A DNA stretch of 64,000 nt, from NCBI RefSeq assembly GCF_001293465.1, contig NZ_JSYZ01000002.1:326566-390565 (forward strand). The letters run 5' to 3'. Every line of letters begins with the position of its first letter. The first letter of the stretch is position 1. Below the pieces are notes generated by a model. The model did not search any database. It had not been told where the DNA came from and worked only from the letters and a program-made list of their open reading frames with translations. This stretch comes from Pseudomonas asplenii. GTDB taxonomy: Bacteria; Pseudomonadota; Gammaproteobacteria; Pseudomonadales; Pseudomonadaceae. The translations under genes and the position numbers were made by a program. Shown here in pieces: positions 55,768 through 64,000 of the stretch.

Positions 55768-57192
55768 ATGACCAGTAAAATGCAGGCGCAGAGAGCCGTG
55801 ATCGCTGCCATCGAGTTCGAGCGTGGAGCCCCGCTGGTACAGCAGATCGTCGAACGCTTCACCTCAGCCATCAGCCAGGGCGCCCTCCAACACGGCGCCA
55901 AGCTGCCACCGATCCGTGAACTGTCCGAGCTGATGGGCGTAGGCAAGTCGACAGTCGTCGAAGCCCTGGACCGCTTGCGGGCCAAGGGGCTGGTCGCCTC
56001 CCGGCAGGGCTCGGGGCACTATGTCACGCGCCTGAGCGCGGCCGCCCATGCCGGCGTCGGCCGTGACCTGCTGCCACAGGACACCCTCAGCGTGGTACGG
56101 CGCGCCCTGCTGCTGGACAACGGCGCCCTGCGTCCGGGCTGCGGTTTCCTGCCCTCCTCCTGGCTGCCGGGCGAAGAACTGCTCAAGGCCGCCCGCGGTA
56201 CCCTGCGCTCGACCACCCTTCGCATGGGCGAGGCCGGCGTGCCGGCCGGCTATGTTCCGCTGCGCCAGGCCCTGCGGGTCAAACTGGCGACCTTCGGTAT
56301 CGAAGTTCCGGTGGAGCAGGTCGTGACCACCGCCAACACGGTGCAAGCCATCGACATGCTGATGCGCCTGCTGATCAAACCGGGCGATACGGTGCTGCTG
56401 GACGATCCCTGCTATTTCAACCTGCGCTCGAACCTGTCGCTGCATGGCGCCAGGGTGGTCAGCATCGCCCGCGGTTGCGAGGGGCTGGATTTCACCCACC
56501 TGGAACAACTGCTCGAGCAGCACCGTCCGGTGCTGTACCTGACCAACACCACGCTGCACAACCCGACCGGGCACTCCTTCTCCCCGGCCCAGGTCTATCG
56601 CCTGTTGGAGTTGAGTCACCGGTACGGCTTCCATATCGTCGAGGACGACCTGTACTGCGATATCCAGCACAAGCGCACACCGCGCCTGGCCGCGGCCGGC
56701 GGGCTGGAAAACATCAGCTATGTCTCGGGCTTCACCAAGACGCTGAGCGCCAACAGCCGGGTCAGTTACGCCGTGCTGACACCGGAACTGGCGGCGCGCA
56801 TGATCGCGCTGAAGATGATGAGCGGTGGCGTGACCTCGGAGCTGGCCGAGCAGATGACCTACCGGATGCTCAGCGACGGCAGCTACACCAAGCACGCCCG
56901 ACGGTTGGTCGATCGCCTCTACGAGTCGAACGCACGGGTGGCGCAGTGGCTGGGTGAAGCCGGTTGCGCGGTTTCCTCCTGCCCGGGAGAGGGGCTGTTT
57001 CTCTGGACCCGCCTGCCCGCCGGTATCGACGCCGAAGTGCTGGCCCGCAAGGGGCTGGAAAATGACATTGTGCTGGCGCCGGGCACCTTGCTGAGCGTGG
57101 CCGACGATGCGACGAGTTTCCTGCGGTTCAATGTCGCCCACAGCGATGATGAACGTGTGCGGGAACGCTTCCTGCGCTTGCTCGGCGACTGA
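55768..57192 (+). CDS. MocR-type regulator (GntR-aminotransferase fusion)
   Basis: A 474-residue protein with a GntR-type winged helix (about residues 18-80, with KLPPIRELSELMGVGKSTVVEAL) and an aminotransferase-like PLP domain; the lysine is in SGFTKTLSANSRVSY. It is divergent from the exporter operon, the classical layout for a MocR regulator and its target. It is the second such regulator flanking the cluster. Confidence 0.9.
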   Translation: MTSKMQAQRAVIAAIEFERGAPLVQQIVERFTSAISQGALQHGAKLPPIRELSELMGVGKSTVVEALDRLRAKGLVASRQGSGHYVTRLSAAAHAGVGRDLLPQDTLSVVRRALLLDNGALRPGCGFLPSSWLPGEELLKAARGTLRSTTLRMGEAGVPAGYVPLRQALRVKLATFGIEVPVEQVVTTANTVQAIDMLMRLLIKPGDTVLLDDPCYFNLRSNLSLHGARVVSIARGCEGLDFTHLEQLLEQHRPVLYLTNTTLHNPTGHSFSPAQVYRLLELSHRYGFHIVEDDLYCDIQHKRTPRLAAAGGLENISYVSGFTKTLSANSRVSYAVLTPELAARMIALKMMSGGVTSELAEQMTYRMLSDGSYTKHARRLVDRLYESNARVAQWLGEAGCAVSSCPGEGLFLWTRLPAGIDAEVLARKGLENDIVLAPGTLLSVADDATSFLRFNVAHSDDERVRERFLRLLGD

Positions 57193-57213
57193 ATCGCCGG
57201 GCATGTCGCAAAA

Positions 57214-57248
57214 AAAAGCCCCGCACTTCCTGAGAAGGCGGGGCTTTT
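57214..57248. terminator. bidirectional terminator between MocR gene and cyoE
   Basis: AAAAGCCCCGC / GCGGGGCTTTT stem around a 13-base loop, with an A run on one side and T on the other, between two convergent genes. Confidence 0.85.
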
Positions 57249-57264
57249 CCGTCATGCGGGTCAC

Positions 57265-58152
57265 TCAGTGCGCATAAGTCAGCAACAACTCGGTCGGCAC
57301 TTTGAAATCCAGGGACATCATCACGCTCAGGGCGGTAATGGTGAAGATCGAGAACACGAACAGCTTGCGTGCCCAGACCGTGTCATCCACCGCCTTGTAG
57401 CCGGTCCAGGCCATGTACAACCAGTACATGCCCATGGCCGCGGCCACGGCGAGGTAGCTCATGCCGGCATAGCCGCTGAAGGTCAGCATCAGCGTCGCGG
57501 CGACGAAAGCCAGGATGTAGAGCAGGATGTGCTTCTTGGCCACGACGATCCCACGCTTCACCGGCAGCACCGGAATCGATGCGGCCAGGTAGTCGTTGAA
57601 GCGGAAGATCGCGATGGCGTAGGAATGCGGCATCTGCCACAGGCTGAACATCACCAGCAGCGTCAATGCCGCCATGTCGAAGCTGTTGCTGACCGCAACG
57701 TAACCGATCACCGGTGGCATCGCCCCCGACAGACTGCCGATCAGCGTGCCGTGAACCGACTTGCGCTTGAAGTACAGGCTGTAGAGACCGACATAGATGA
57801 CGAAGCCGATCACTGCGAACAGCGCCGCCAACGGGTTGGCGACGCGGTACAGCAAGGCTACGCCGGCAACGCCGAGGACGGTCGCGTAGACCAGTGCCAG
57901 TTTCAGGGAGATGAGACCCTGGACCAGCACGCGGTTCTTGGTGCGCTCCATCTTCAGGTCGATGTCACGGTCGATGCAGTTGTTGAACACGCAACCGGAC
58001 GCTACCACCAGCGAAGTGCCGATCATGGCCGCCAGGAAGATGGCCAGATCGACATGCCCCTTGGAGGCCAGGAAGAAACCACCCGCCACAGAAAGCACGT
58101 TACCGAAAATGATCCCCGGTTTGGTGATTTGGATAAAGTGCTTGAGCGACAT
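57265..58152 (-). CDS. cyoE: heme O synthase (protoheme IX farnesyltransferase)
   Basis: A 295-residue inner-membrane UbiA-family prenyltransferase with about eight to nine membrane segments. The Asp-rich motif [17 protein letters not shown] binds farnesyl diphosphate and Mg2+. It converts heme B to heme O for the bo3 oxidase. It is the last gene of cyoABCDE. Confidence 0.95.
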   Translation of the reverse strand: MSLKHFIQITKPGIIFGNVLSVAGGFFLASKGHVDLAIFLAAMIGTSLVVASGCVFNNCIDRDIDLKMERTKNRVLVQGLISLKLALVYATVLGVAGVALLYRVANPLAALFAVIGFVIYVGLYSLYFKRKSVHGTLIGSLSGAMPPVIGYVAVSNSFDMAALTLLVMFSLWQMPHSYAIAIFRFNDYLAASIPVLPVKRGIVVAKKHILLYILAFVAATLMLTFSGYAGMSYLAVAAAMGMYWLYMAWTGYKAVDDTVWARKLFVFSIFTITALSVMMSLDFKVPTELLLTYAH

Positions 58153-58162
58153 CGGGTTTACC

Positions 58163-58492
58163 TCACTTCGCCATCATGACGGCGTGGATGGTGAACATGA
58201 TCCACAGCGACAGACCTACCAGCAGGACGATCACCAGCGCCGCGAAAATGAACGCGATCACGTTGTTGCGCTGCGCGGCGGAACGGTCCAGGTGCAGGAA
58301 GTACACCAGGTGCACCAGCACCTGGATCACGGCGAAGATCAGGATGATCCACAGGGTCGCGGCTTTTGGCAGCGACGGGTACATCACCAGGCCGAACGGG
58401 ATGGCAGTCAGGATGATCGACAGGATAAAGCCGATCATGTAGGACTTCACGCTGCCATGGTTGGCATCACTGGAATGGTGTGCATTAGCCAT
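58163..58492 (-). CDS. cyoD: cytochrome bo3 ubiquinol oxidase subunit IV
   Basis: A 109-residue protein with three membrane segments, normal for CyoD, and a His-rich N-terminus. It helps assembly of the oxidase. It abuts cyoC without a gap. Confidence 0.93.
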   Translation of the reverse strand: MANAHHSSDANHGSVKSYMIGFILSIILTAIPFGLVMYPSLPKAATLWIILIFAVIQVLVHLVYFLHLDRSAAQRNNVIAFIFAALVIVLLVGLSLWIMFTIHAVMMAK

Positions 58493-59119
58493 TTACAGGG
58501 TCCCCATCAGGTAAACAACGGTGAATACGCAGATCCACACGACGTCCAGGAAGTGCCAGAACAGGCTCAGGCAGCTCAGGCGGGTGGTGTTGGTCGGCGT
58601 CAGGCCGTTTTTCCAGACCTGGTACATCATCACGGCCATCCAGATCAGGCCACTGGTAACGTGCAGACCGTGGGTCCCGACCAGGGTGAAGAAACCGGAC
58701 AGGAAGCCGCTGCGGTTCGGACCGTAGCCTTCTTCGATCAGCTTGTGGAATTCGTTGATTTCCATGCCGATGAAGCCCAGGCCGAACAGGAAGGTGATCG
58801 CCAACCAGCCCAGTACCTGGCCTTTCTTGCCCTTGAACAACGCCAGCATGGCGAAGCCGTAGGTGATCGAGCTGAGCAACAGGCAGGCGGTTTCGCCCAG
58901 CACGTATGGCAGTTCGAAGATGTCGTGGCCCGACGGGCCACCCGCTACGTTGTTAACCAGCACCGCGTACGCTGCGAAGATCGACGCAAACAGGATGCAG
59001 TCGGTCATCAGGTAGAGCCAGAAACCGAATACGGTCATCTCGCCCGAGTCGTGGTGGTGGTCATCGTGCCCATGGTCATGACCATGGGCGTGTCCAGCAT
59101 GAGTCACTGCATTCGACAT
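58493..59119 (-). CDS. cyoC: cytochrome bo3 ubiquinol oxidase subunit III
   Basis: A 208-residue protein with five membrane segments and a His-rich N-terminal tail ([17 protein letters not shown]). It is a structural subunit of the proton-pumping terminal oxidase. Only three bases separate it from cyoB. Confidence 0.94.
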   Translation of the reverse strand: MSNAVTHAGHAHGHDHGHDDHHHDSGEMTVFGFWLYLMTDCILFASIFAAYAVLVNNVAGGPSGHDIFELPYVLGETACLLLSSITYGFAMLALFKGKKGQVLGWLAITFLFGLGFIGMEINEFHKLIEEGYGPNRSGFLSGFFTLVGTHGLHVTSGLIWMAVMMYQVWKNGLTPTNTTRLSCLSLFWHFLDVVWICVFTVVYLMGTL

Positions 59120-59122
59120 GGT

Positions 59123-61141
59123 TTAAGCCTTTTCCAACGAGGTTTCAACACGGGAGGCCGGAATCACCTTGGCCGCGACCAGCACCTTGTGCTGTTCGGC
59201 TTCGATGCGTTCGATGGTCTCGACCGGCACCATGTAGCCCTGATCATCACGGGCTGCGTGGATGATGAAATAGATCACGGTACCTGCGAGGCTGGCGATC
59301 GCCATCCACCAGATGTGCCAGATCATCGCGAAACCGAAGACGGTCAGCAGAGCACCCATGACCAGGCCGGTCGCGGTGTTGTTCGGCATGTGGATCGGCT
59401 GGTAACGCTTGGGCACGCTGTAGGCGGTACCGTTTTCCTTGGCTTCGGTGAACGCGTCGACAGCGTCGGCTTTCGGCAGTTCGGCGAAGTTGTAGAACGG
59501 CGGTGGCGACGAGGTCGACCATTCCAGGGTGTGGCCGTTCCATGGGTCGCCGGTCACGTCCAGGTTCTGCTTGCGATCACGCACGCTGACGTAGATCTGG
59601 ATCAGTTGCGAAGCGATACCGAAGGCGATCAGGATCGCACCGACGAAGGCAACGTACAGGTACGGTACCCACTCAGGGTTGGTGGTGGCGTTCAGGCGAC
59701 GGGTCATGCCCATGAAGCCCAGAGCGTAGAGCGGCATGAACGCAACGAAGAAGCCGGTGATCCAGAACCAGAAGGCAGCCTTGCCCCAACCTTCATGCAG
59801 CTTGAAGCCGAAGGCTTTCGGGAACCAGAAGCTGAAGCCGGCGATGTAACCGAATACCGCACCGCCGATGATCACGTTGTGGAAGTGCGCGATTACGAAC
59901 AGGCTGTTGTGCAGCACGAAGTCGGCACCTGGAACGGCCAGCAGAACGCCGGTCATGCCACCGATGGCGAAGGTCACCATGAAGCCCAGGGTCCACAGGA
60001 CCTGGCTGGTGAAACGCAGACGACCACGGTAGATGGTGAACAGCCAGTTGAACAGCTTCACCCCGGTCGGGATCGAGATCAGCATGGTCGCCAGGCCGAA
60101 GAAGGCGTTGACGTTGGCACCCGAACCCATGGTGAAGAAGTGGTGCAGCCAAACCATGAAGCCCAGCACCGAGATCGCGCCACTGGCGTAGATCATCGAG
60201 TGGTGGCCGAACAGTTTCTTGCCGGAGAAGGTCGAGATGACTTCGGAGAAGACACCGAAAGCCGGCAGGATCAGGATGTAAACCTCGGGGTGACCCCAGG
60301 CCCAGAACAGGTTGACGTACATCATCGGGTTGCCGCCGAGTTCATTGGTGAACACGTGGAAATCCAGATAACGGTCGAGGGTCAGCAGTGCCAGGGTAGC
60401 GGTCAGGATCGGGAACGAAGCCACGATCAGGACGTTGGCCCAGGTGCAGGTCCAGGTGAAGATCGGCATGTCCATCAGTTTCATGCCAGGGGTACGCATC
60501 TTCAGTACGGTGGCCAGGAAGTTGACCCCGGTCAACGTCGTACCCAGACCCGATAGCTGCAGCGCCCAGATGTAGTAGTCCACACCCACGCCCGGACTGT
60601 ATTGCAGCCCCGACAGCGGCGGATAGGCAACCCAGCCGGTCTTGGCGAATTCGCCAACGCCCAGGGACAGGTTGATCAGCACCACGCCGGACACCAGCAG
60701 CCAGAAGCTCAGGGAGTTCAGGAACGGGTAGGCAACGTCACGCGCGCCGATCTGCAGCGGCACGACGATGTTCATCAGGCCGGTGAAGAATGGCATCGCC
60801 ATGAAGATGATCATGATCACACCGTGGGCGGTGAAGATCTGGTCATAGTGATGGGGAGGCAGGTAGCCAGGCGAACCCTCGGTGGCCATGGCCAACTGGG
60901 AACGCATCATGATCGCGTCGGCGAAGCCGCGCAGCAGCATGACCATGGCGACGATGATGTACATCACGCCGATTTTCTTGTGGTCGACCGAAGTCAGCCA
61001 CTCGGACCACAGGTAGGTCCACTTCTTGAAGTAGGTGATGGCCGCGAAGACCGCCAGGCCACCGATCGCGATCATGGCGAGAGTCACCATGACGATCGGT
61101 TCGTGGAACGGGACCGCGTCCCAGCTTAATTTACCAAACAT
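59123..61141 (-). CDS. cyoB: cytochrome bo3 ubiquinol oxidase subunit I
   Basis: A 672-residue catalytic subunit with about fifteen membrane segments. It binds heme b, heme o3 and CuB and reduces O2 to water while pumping protons. The [15 protein letters not shown] motif carries the CuB His and the cross-linked Tyr; HHFFTMG and HFHNVIIGG supply other heme and copper histidines. Length and order match the E. coli operon. Confidence 0.97.
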   Translation of the reverse strand: MFGKLSWDAVPFHEPIVMVTLAMIAIGGLAVFAAITYFKKWTYLWSEWLTSVDHKKIGVMYIIVAMVMLLRGFADAIMMRSQLAMATEGSPGYLPPHHYDQIFTAHGVIMIIFMAMPFFTGLMNIVVPLQIGARDVAYPFLNSLSFWLLVSGVVLINLSLGVGEFAKTGWVAYPPLSGLQYSPGVGVDYYIWALQLSGLGTTLTGVNFLATVLKMRTPGMKLMDMPIFTWTCTWANVLIVASFPILTATLALLTLDRYLDFHVFTNELGGNPMMYVNLFWAWGHPEVYILILPAFGVFSEVISTFSGKKLFGHHSMIYASGAISVLGFMVWLHHFFTMGSGANVNAFFGLATMLISIPTGVKLFNWLFTIYRGRLRFTSQVLWTLGFMVTFAIGGMTGVLLAVPGADFVLHNSLFVIAHFHNVIIGGAVFGYIAGFSFWFPKAFGFKLHEGWGKAAFWFWITGFFVAFMPLYALGFMGMTRRLNATTNPEWVPYLYVAFVGAILIAFGIASQLIQIYVSVRDRKQNLDVTGDPWNGHTLEWSTSSPPPFYNFAELPKADAVDAFTEAKENGTAYSVPKRYQPIHMPNNTATGLVMGALLTVFGFAMIWHIWWMAIASLAGTVIYFIIHAARDDQGYMVPVETIERIEAEQHKVLVAAKVIPASRVETSLEKA

Positions 61142-61144
61142 CGT

Positions 61145-62071
61145 TTACTCCTCTGCCCCGGCAGCTGAATGCGAACCTTCCGTTGCGGCCACTTCCTTCT
61201 TCTCGTGCTCGACCGGCTTGCCTGGTTTCATGCCTTCGTACTTGTCAACGATGACCTGGAACAGGTTCGGCGTAACGGAAGAATAAAGCTCGACCGGGTT
61301 GTCCTGGCTCGGCTTGGAAAGTTCTGCGTATTCGGCTTGTTCAAGCTTTTTAGGTGACTGCTTGACCTCAGCAATCCAGGCATCGAAATCCGCCTGGCTG
61401 GTTGCGATCGCTTTGAATTTCATACCGGTGAAGCCGGCACCGCTGTAGTTGGCGGAGATGCCCTCGTACACGTGATTCTCGTTGGAGATCAGGTGCAGCT
61501 TGGTCTGCATGCCAGCCATCGCGTAGATCTGGCCACCCAGGCCCGGGATGAAGAACGAGTTCATCACGGAGTCGGAGGTGATCCGGAAGTTGACGGGGGT
61601 GTTGGCTGGGAACACCAGCTTGTTGACGGTGGCGATACCCTGGTCCGGGTAGATGAACAGCCACTTCCAGTCCAGCGAAACCACTTCGACGTTGATCGGC
61701 TTGACGTCGGATTCCAGCGGACGATAAGGGTCCAGGGCGTGGGTCGACTTGTAGGTCACGATGCCCAGGAACAGGATGATGATGGCCGGAACAGCCCAGA
61801 CCACGATTTCGATCTTGGTCGAGTGGTTCCATTTCGGCGCGTAGGTGGCGTCCTTGTTCGATGCACGATATTTCCATGCAAAGGCAAGGGTCATAAAGAT
61901 CACCGGCACCACGACCAACAGCATCAGCAGCGTGGCGGTGATGATCAGGTTACGTTCGTCCAGGCCTACCTGACCTTTGGGGTCAAGCAAGGTCATGTTG
62001 CACCCTCCCAGCAACAACGTGCCGAGCAGCGGCAATAAGCCTAGCAATCTGGGGTACCTAGTTTTACTCAT
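61145..62071 (-). CDS. cyoA: cytochrome bo3 ubiquinol oxidase subunit II
   Basis: A 308-residue lipoprotein subunit with the lipobox LLLGGC, two membrane segments and a periplasmic cupredoxin-like domain without a CuA site (as usual for quinol oxidases). The start at ATG 62071 has AGAGG upstream and gives the correct signal; frames further upstream are spurious. It is the first gene of cyoABCDE. Confidence 0.95.
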   Translation of the reverse strand: MSKTRYPRLLGLLPLLGTLLLGGCNMTLLDPKGQVGLDERNLIITATLLMLLVVVPVIFMTLAFAWKYRASNKDATYAPKWNHSTKIEIVVWAVPAIIILFLGIVTYKSTHALDPYRPLESDVKPINVEVVSLDWKWLFIYPDQGIATVNKLVFPANTPVNFRITSDSVMNSFFIPGLGGQIYAMAGMQTKLHLISNENHVYEGISANYSGAGFTGMKFKAIATSQADFDAWIAEVKQSPKKLEQAEYAELSKPSQDNPVELYSSVTPNLFQVIVDKYEGMKPGKPVEHEKKEVAATEGSHSAAGAEE

Positions 62072-62855
62072 CTCACGACCTCTAAAGCAGCTTGCGCAAT
62101 GCAGTTGGGTTTTGATCGCCAACACTTCACCCTGCCAAGGGTTGGCATTTTTCTTCAATTGAATAAGGGCCTGCCCTTCGCGCTGATCGCAGATCGGCAC
62201 ATCCGGAGCTGGCAGTGAGTCTTATTCGATTTCGTCGGTCAAAGGCCTTGTTACAGACCAATTCCATTTGGTGCGGATACTTGGAAGGTTGCCTGCACCC
62301 GGGATCGCATGGCACCTTTTGGCCCCTGTGCTCGCTCAAAAAATGAACGACGCAGGACACTCAGTGCGGGCGATTGTAGATATGTCGGGTTTTATAAACC
62401 ATGTCTCATCCTGAAATATTTTTTATCAAGTGACGCAACAATCATTCACCGATTTTGCAATGATACAGAATCGTATCGCTTTTCATTATCAACAAGAAGC
62501 ACTGACACCCCCTTCTACCGGACAACCTGACTGGCTCTTCCAGCCTTCCTGAAGCACCCGCCGAGGCCGGTCCAGCCCCTGTAAAACGGGGCCCACGGCG
62601 ACTCTTGGGGAGCGTCGAAGGTACTGGCGGCGGGGCCTGGGGAGAAAAAACGGCCGAGGGAACTTTCCCGGGAATTGTTGTCGATTGCAGAGGCCCAGGT
62701 GAGTCGAAAACGCTCCCTGCGACCGCTGCGACGTGACAATATGTCGCAGTTTTTTCAGGCCTTTTGTTGCCTTCCATCACGGCCTTTTTTACCGCTGCGC
62801 AAATGCGAAAGCGCCCCGATTCCGGGCATCGGAACCGGGGCGCCCGAGAGGCCGC
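62072..62855. other. gene-free region upstream of cyoA
   Basis: About 780 bases without a supported gene. It must contain the cyo promoter, most likely in the nearer half; a markedly AT-rich patch lies at about 62390-62510. At the far right, 62811-62843, a hairpin GCGCCCCG/CGGGGCGC with an inner TCC/GGA stem lies just after the dsbB stop on the minus strand and is probably its terminator. I see no clear Fur, Anr or other operator that I can defend. Confidence 0.45.
62811..62843 (-). terminator. hairpin after dsbB
   Basis: An eight-bp GC stem, GCGCCCCG/CGGGGCGC, with additional inner pairing, 12 bases after the dsbB stop. The trailing T-rich stretch is short, so strength is uncertain. Confidence 0.6.
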
Positions 62856-63365
62856 TCAGCGAGCGTTTTTACGGTTGCGGTAGATCCCCAGCGGCACCAG
62901 CACCACAGTCAGCACAAAGGCTACCAGAGCCCATTGCGCCAAGGACAGGCCGAGCACCGGCGGGTATGGCGTTTCGCAGAAACCGTCGACCTGGAAGCCC
63001 AGCGGGAACAGTTTGGCCAGCGGCAAGCCGTCGACGATCGGCTGCAGCACATCGATGCCACAACTGACCTGGGGAAAGGCCTGGATATACACATGCCGGC
63101 CGGCCACGGCGAGGCCACCGATCGCGCTCAGCCACACCAGCACTTCCAGCACCGAAAGACTGCGCCGGGTCGGCATGGCCGCGCCGATGAAAGCGAAGAT
63201 CGCGATGAACAGCAAGGCATAACGTTGCAGGATGCACAGCGGGCAAGGTGCCTCGCCGAGCACCACCTGCATGTACAGCGCCCCGCCGATCAAGGCCAGG
63301 CAGATCACCCCCAGCAGGACGAGAAAGCGCTTTTCCCGTCCCAACCGCATCATTTCGTCATTCAT
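62856..63365 (-). CDS. dsbB: disulfide bond formation protein B
   Basis: A 169-residue inner-membrane protein with four membrane segments. The first cysteine pair is CPLC in the first periplasmic loop, and the second pair lies in the loop around VSCGIDV...VDGFCE. It reoxidises DsbA and passes electrons to ubiquinone, so its place next to the quinol oxidase genes makes metabolic sense. ATG 63365 starts the family match. Confidence 0.92.
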   Translation of the reverse strand: MNDEMMRLGREKRFLVLLGVICLALIGGALYMQVVLGEAPCPLCILQRYALLFIAIFAFIGAAMPTRRSLSVLEVLVWLSAIGGLAVAGRHVYIQAFPQVSCGIDVLQPIVDGLPLAKLFPLGFQVDGFCETPYPPVLGLSLAQWALVAFVLTVVLVPLGIYRNRKNAR

Positions 63366-63756
63366 CCCGTTTCCCTTGTGACTCGTTATTGGATCAGCCG
63401 AAGGGCAGCGCTGACAGCCGCTGCATCAGGCCGAGGTTGCCTGCGTTCGGCGCACCTGGCGCCATCCGGGCATGGTCGATCCCTGGTTCGCCAGTCTACA
63501 CGCAGCAGATGACCTTTGAGCGTATTCAACACCCGATAAAGACCGGTACTCGCCGCAGCTGCGGCGAATTAACGCGAAGTCGATTAAAGGCGGATTAACC
63601 GTGGCGGGATTTTGCAGAAGGGATATGCAGGAGAGTGCCGATTCTCTTGTAGGAACAGCCTTTCTGGGATCATCACGGCCGGTATTCCGAGAGGCTGTCC
63701 GGCCGCCAAAAAAGCAAAAGGCCCGCTCGAAGGCGGGCCTTGTGGTTCCGGGTGGA
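63366..63756. other. intergenic region between dsbB and ycaC
   Basis: About 390 bases without a supported gene. The dsbB promoter must be here. The only clear element is the terminator of the next gene at 63718-63741. Confidence 0.5.
63718..63741 (-). terminator. terminator of the ycaC-like gene
   Basis: AAGGCCCGC/GCGGGCCTT stem with a six-base loop, followed on the minus strand by TTTTGCTTTTTT. Confidence 0.85.
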
Positions 63757-64000
63757 TTAACGGGCCGTCAGCGCCGCGTAGCTGTTCATCAGGTTGCGGT
63801 AGTTGGGGATCCGCTGCGACAGCAGGTTGCCCAAGCCTTCGATATCGTTGCGCCAGTCGCGGTGCAGCTCACAGGCCACCGAGAACCAGTTCATCATCTG
63901 CGCACCGGCCTGGGTCATGCGGTTCCACGCGGCCTGCTGCACGGTGGTGTTGAAAGTGCCGGAAGCATCGGTCACCACGAACACATCGAAACCTTCAGCC
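63757..64000 (-). CDS. ycaC: YcaC-like isochorismatase-family hydrolase, 5' part outside window
   Basis: Only the C-terminal 80 residues are visible; the start is beyond the right edge. They match the tail of E. coli YcaC closely (FVVTDASGTFN, AGAQMMNWFSVACELHRDW, then PNYRNLMNSY). YcaC is an octameric cysteine hydrolase of the isochorismatase-like family with unknown physiological substrate. The stop is TAA at 63757-63759. Confidence 0.85.
   Translation of the reverse strand, partial: AEGFDVFVVTDASGTFNTTVQQAAWNRMTQAGAQMMNWFSVACELHRDWRNDIEGLGNLLSQRIPNYRNLMNSYAALTAR

Noticed and set aside
57911..60556. Long His/Gln-rich frame on the plus strand opposite the cyo genes
   Set aside because: It is antisense to cyoB, cyoC, cyoD and cyoE, which are certain. 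The odd composition is due to the complement of their codons.
1..64000. CRISPR arrays, tRNA or rRNA genes, insertion sequences
   Set aside because: No regularly spaced repeats, no cloverleaf or rRNA sequence that I could recognise, and no transposase gene were seen in the window.

Overview
The window looks like a chromosomal stretch of a fluorescent-group Pseudomonas. GC content and codon use are high throughout, apart from an AT-rich left end. The gene families (Wss acetylated cellulose, DUF3077, RsmX-type sRNAs, Cyo oxidase, MocR regulators, YcaC) are all typical of that genus. This placement rests on recognised families, not on a database search.

Layout. 1-1.1 kb: AT-rich accessory DNA with two unrecognised genes. 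1.5-3.7 kb: a DUF3077 gene, a long gene-free stretch and a lipoprotein. 4.1-9.3 kb: the soluble NAD-dependent formate dehydrogenase operon fdsGBAD, behind a leader with a long inverted repeat. 9.3-12.5 kb: an orphan CrtZ-like hydroxylase, a DeoR-type regulator and an AroP-like permease. 12.6-20.1 kb: a dedicated TonB/ExbB/ExbD/receptor operon ending in a phospholipase D-like enzyme, divergent from a Tat-exported PhoD; this reads as an organic-phosphate scavenging module. 20.1-35.0 kb: a nine-gene acetylated-cellulose operon, wssABCDEFGHI, largely translationally coupled, with a candidate FleQ box upstream. 35.3-42.7 kb: housekeeping and regulatory genes (acetylornithine-type aminotransferase, LysR, alpha/beta hydrolase, AraC, DedA, a chemoreceptor).

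Two intergenic regions, 36.14-36.33 and 42.91-43.09 kb, carry paralogous elements that I read as RsmX-type sRNAs. Each has a GacA-type upstream site, a transcript of about 110 nt, several GGA motifs in hairpin loops and a strong terminator. The first lies about 1.1 kb from the start of the cellulose operon and the second just upstream of the chemoreceptor.

The most novel-looking block is 44.9-55.7 kb: eleven minus-strand genes framed by two MocR/GntR-aminotransferase regulators. They encode a metallo-beta-lactamase-fold hydrolase, an AurF-type diiron N-oxygenase, a TauD-like Fe/2-oxoglutarate oxygenase, a class IV aminotransferase, an LDH2/malate dehydrogenase-family reductase, a divergent lysine 2,3-aminomutase-like radical SAM enzyme, a YfcF-type glutathione transferase, a cupin, a RidA-like protein, an ATP-grasp ligase and an MFS exporter. 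There is no NRPS or PKS. The set suggests a small, N-oxygenated (possibly beta-) amino acid or dipeptide that is exported. I do not recognise the cluster as a described one.

The right end, 57.2-64 kb, holds the cytochrome bo3 oxidase operon cyoABCDE, dsbB and the 3' part of a ycaC-like hydrolase.
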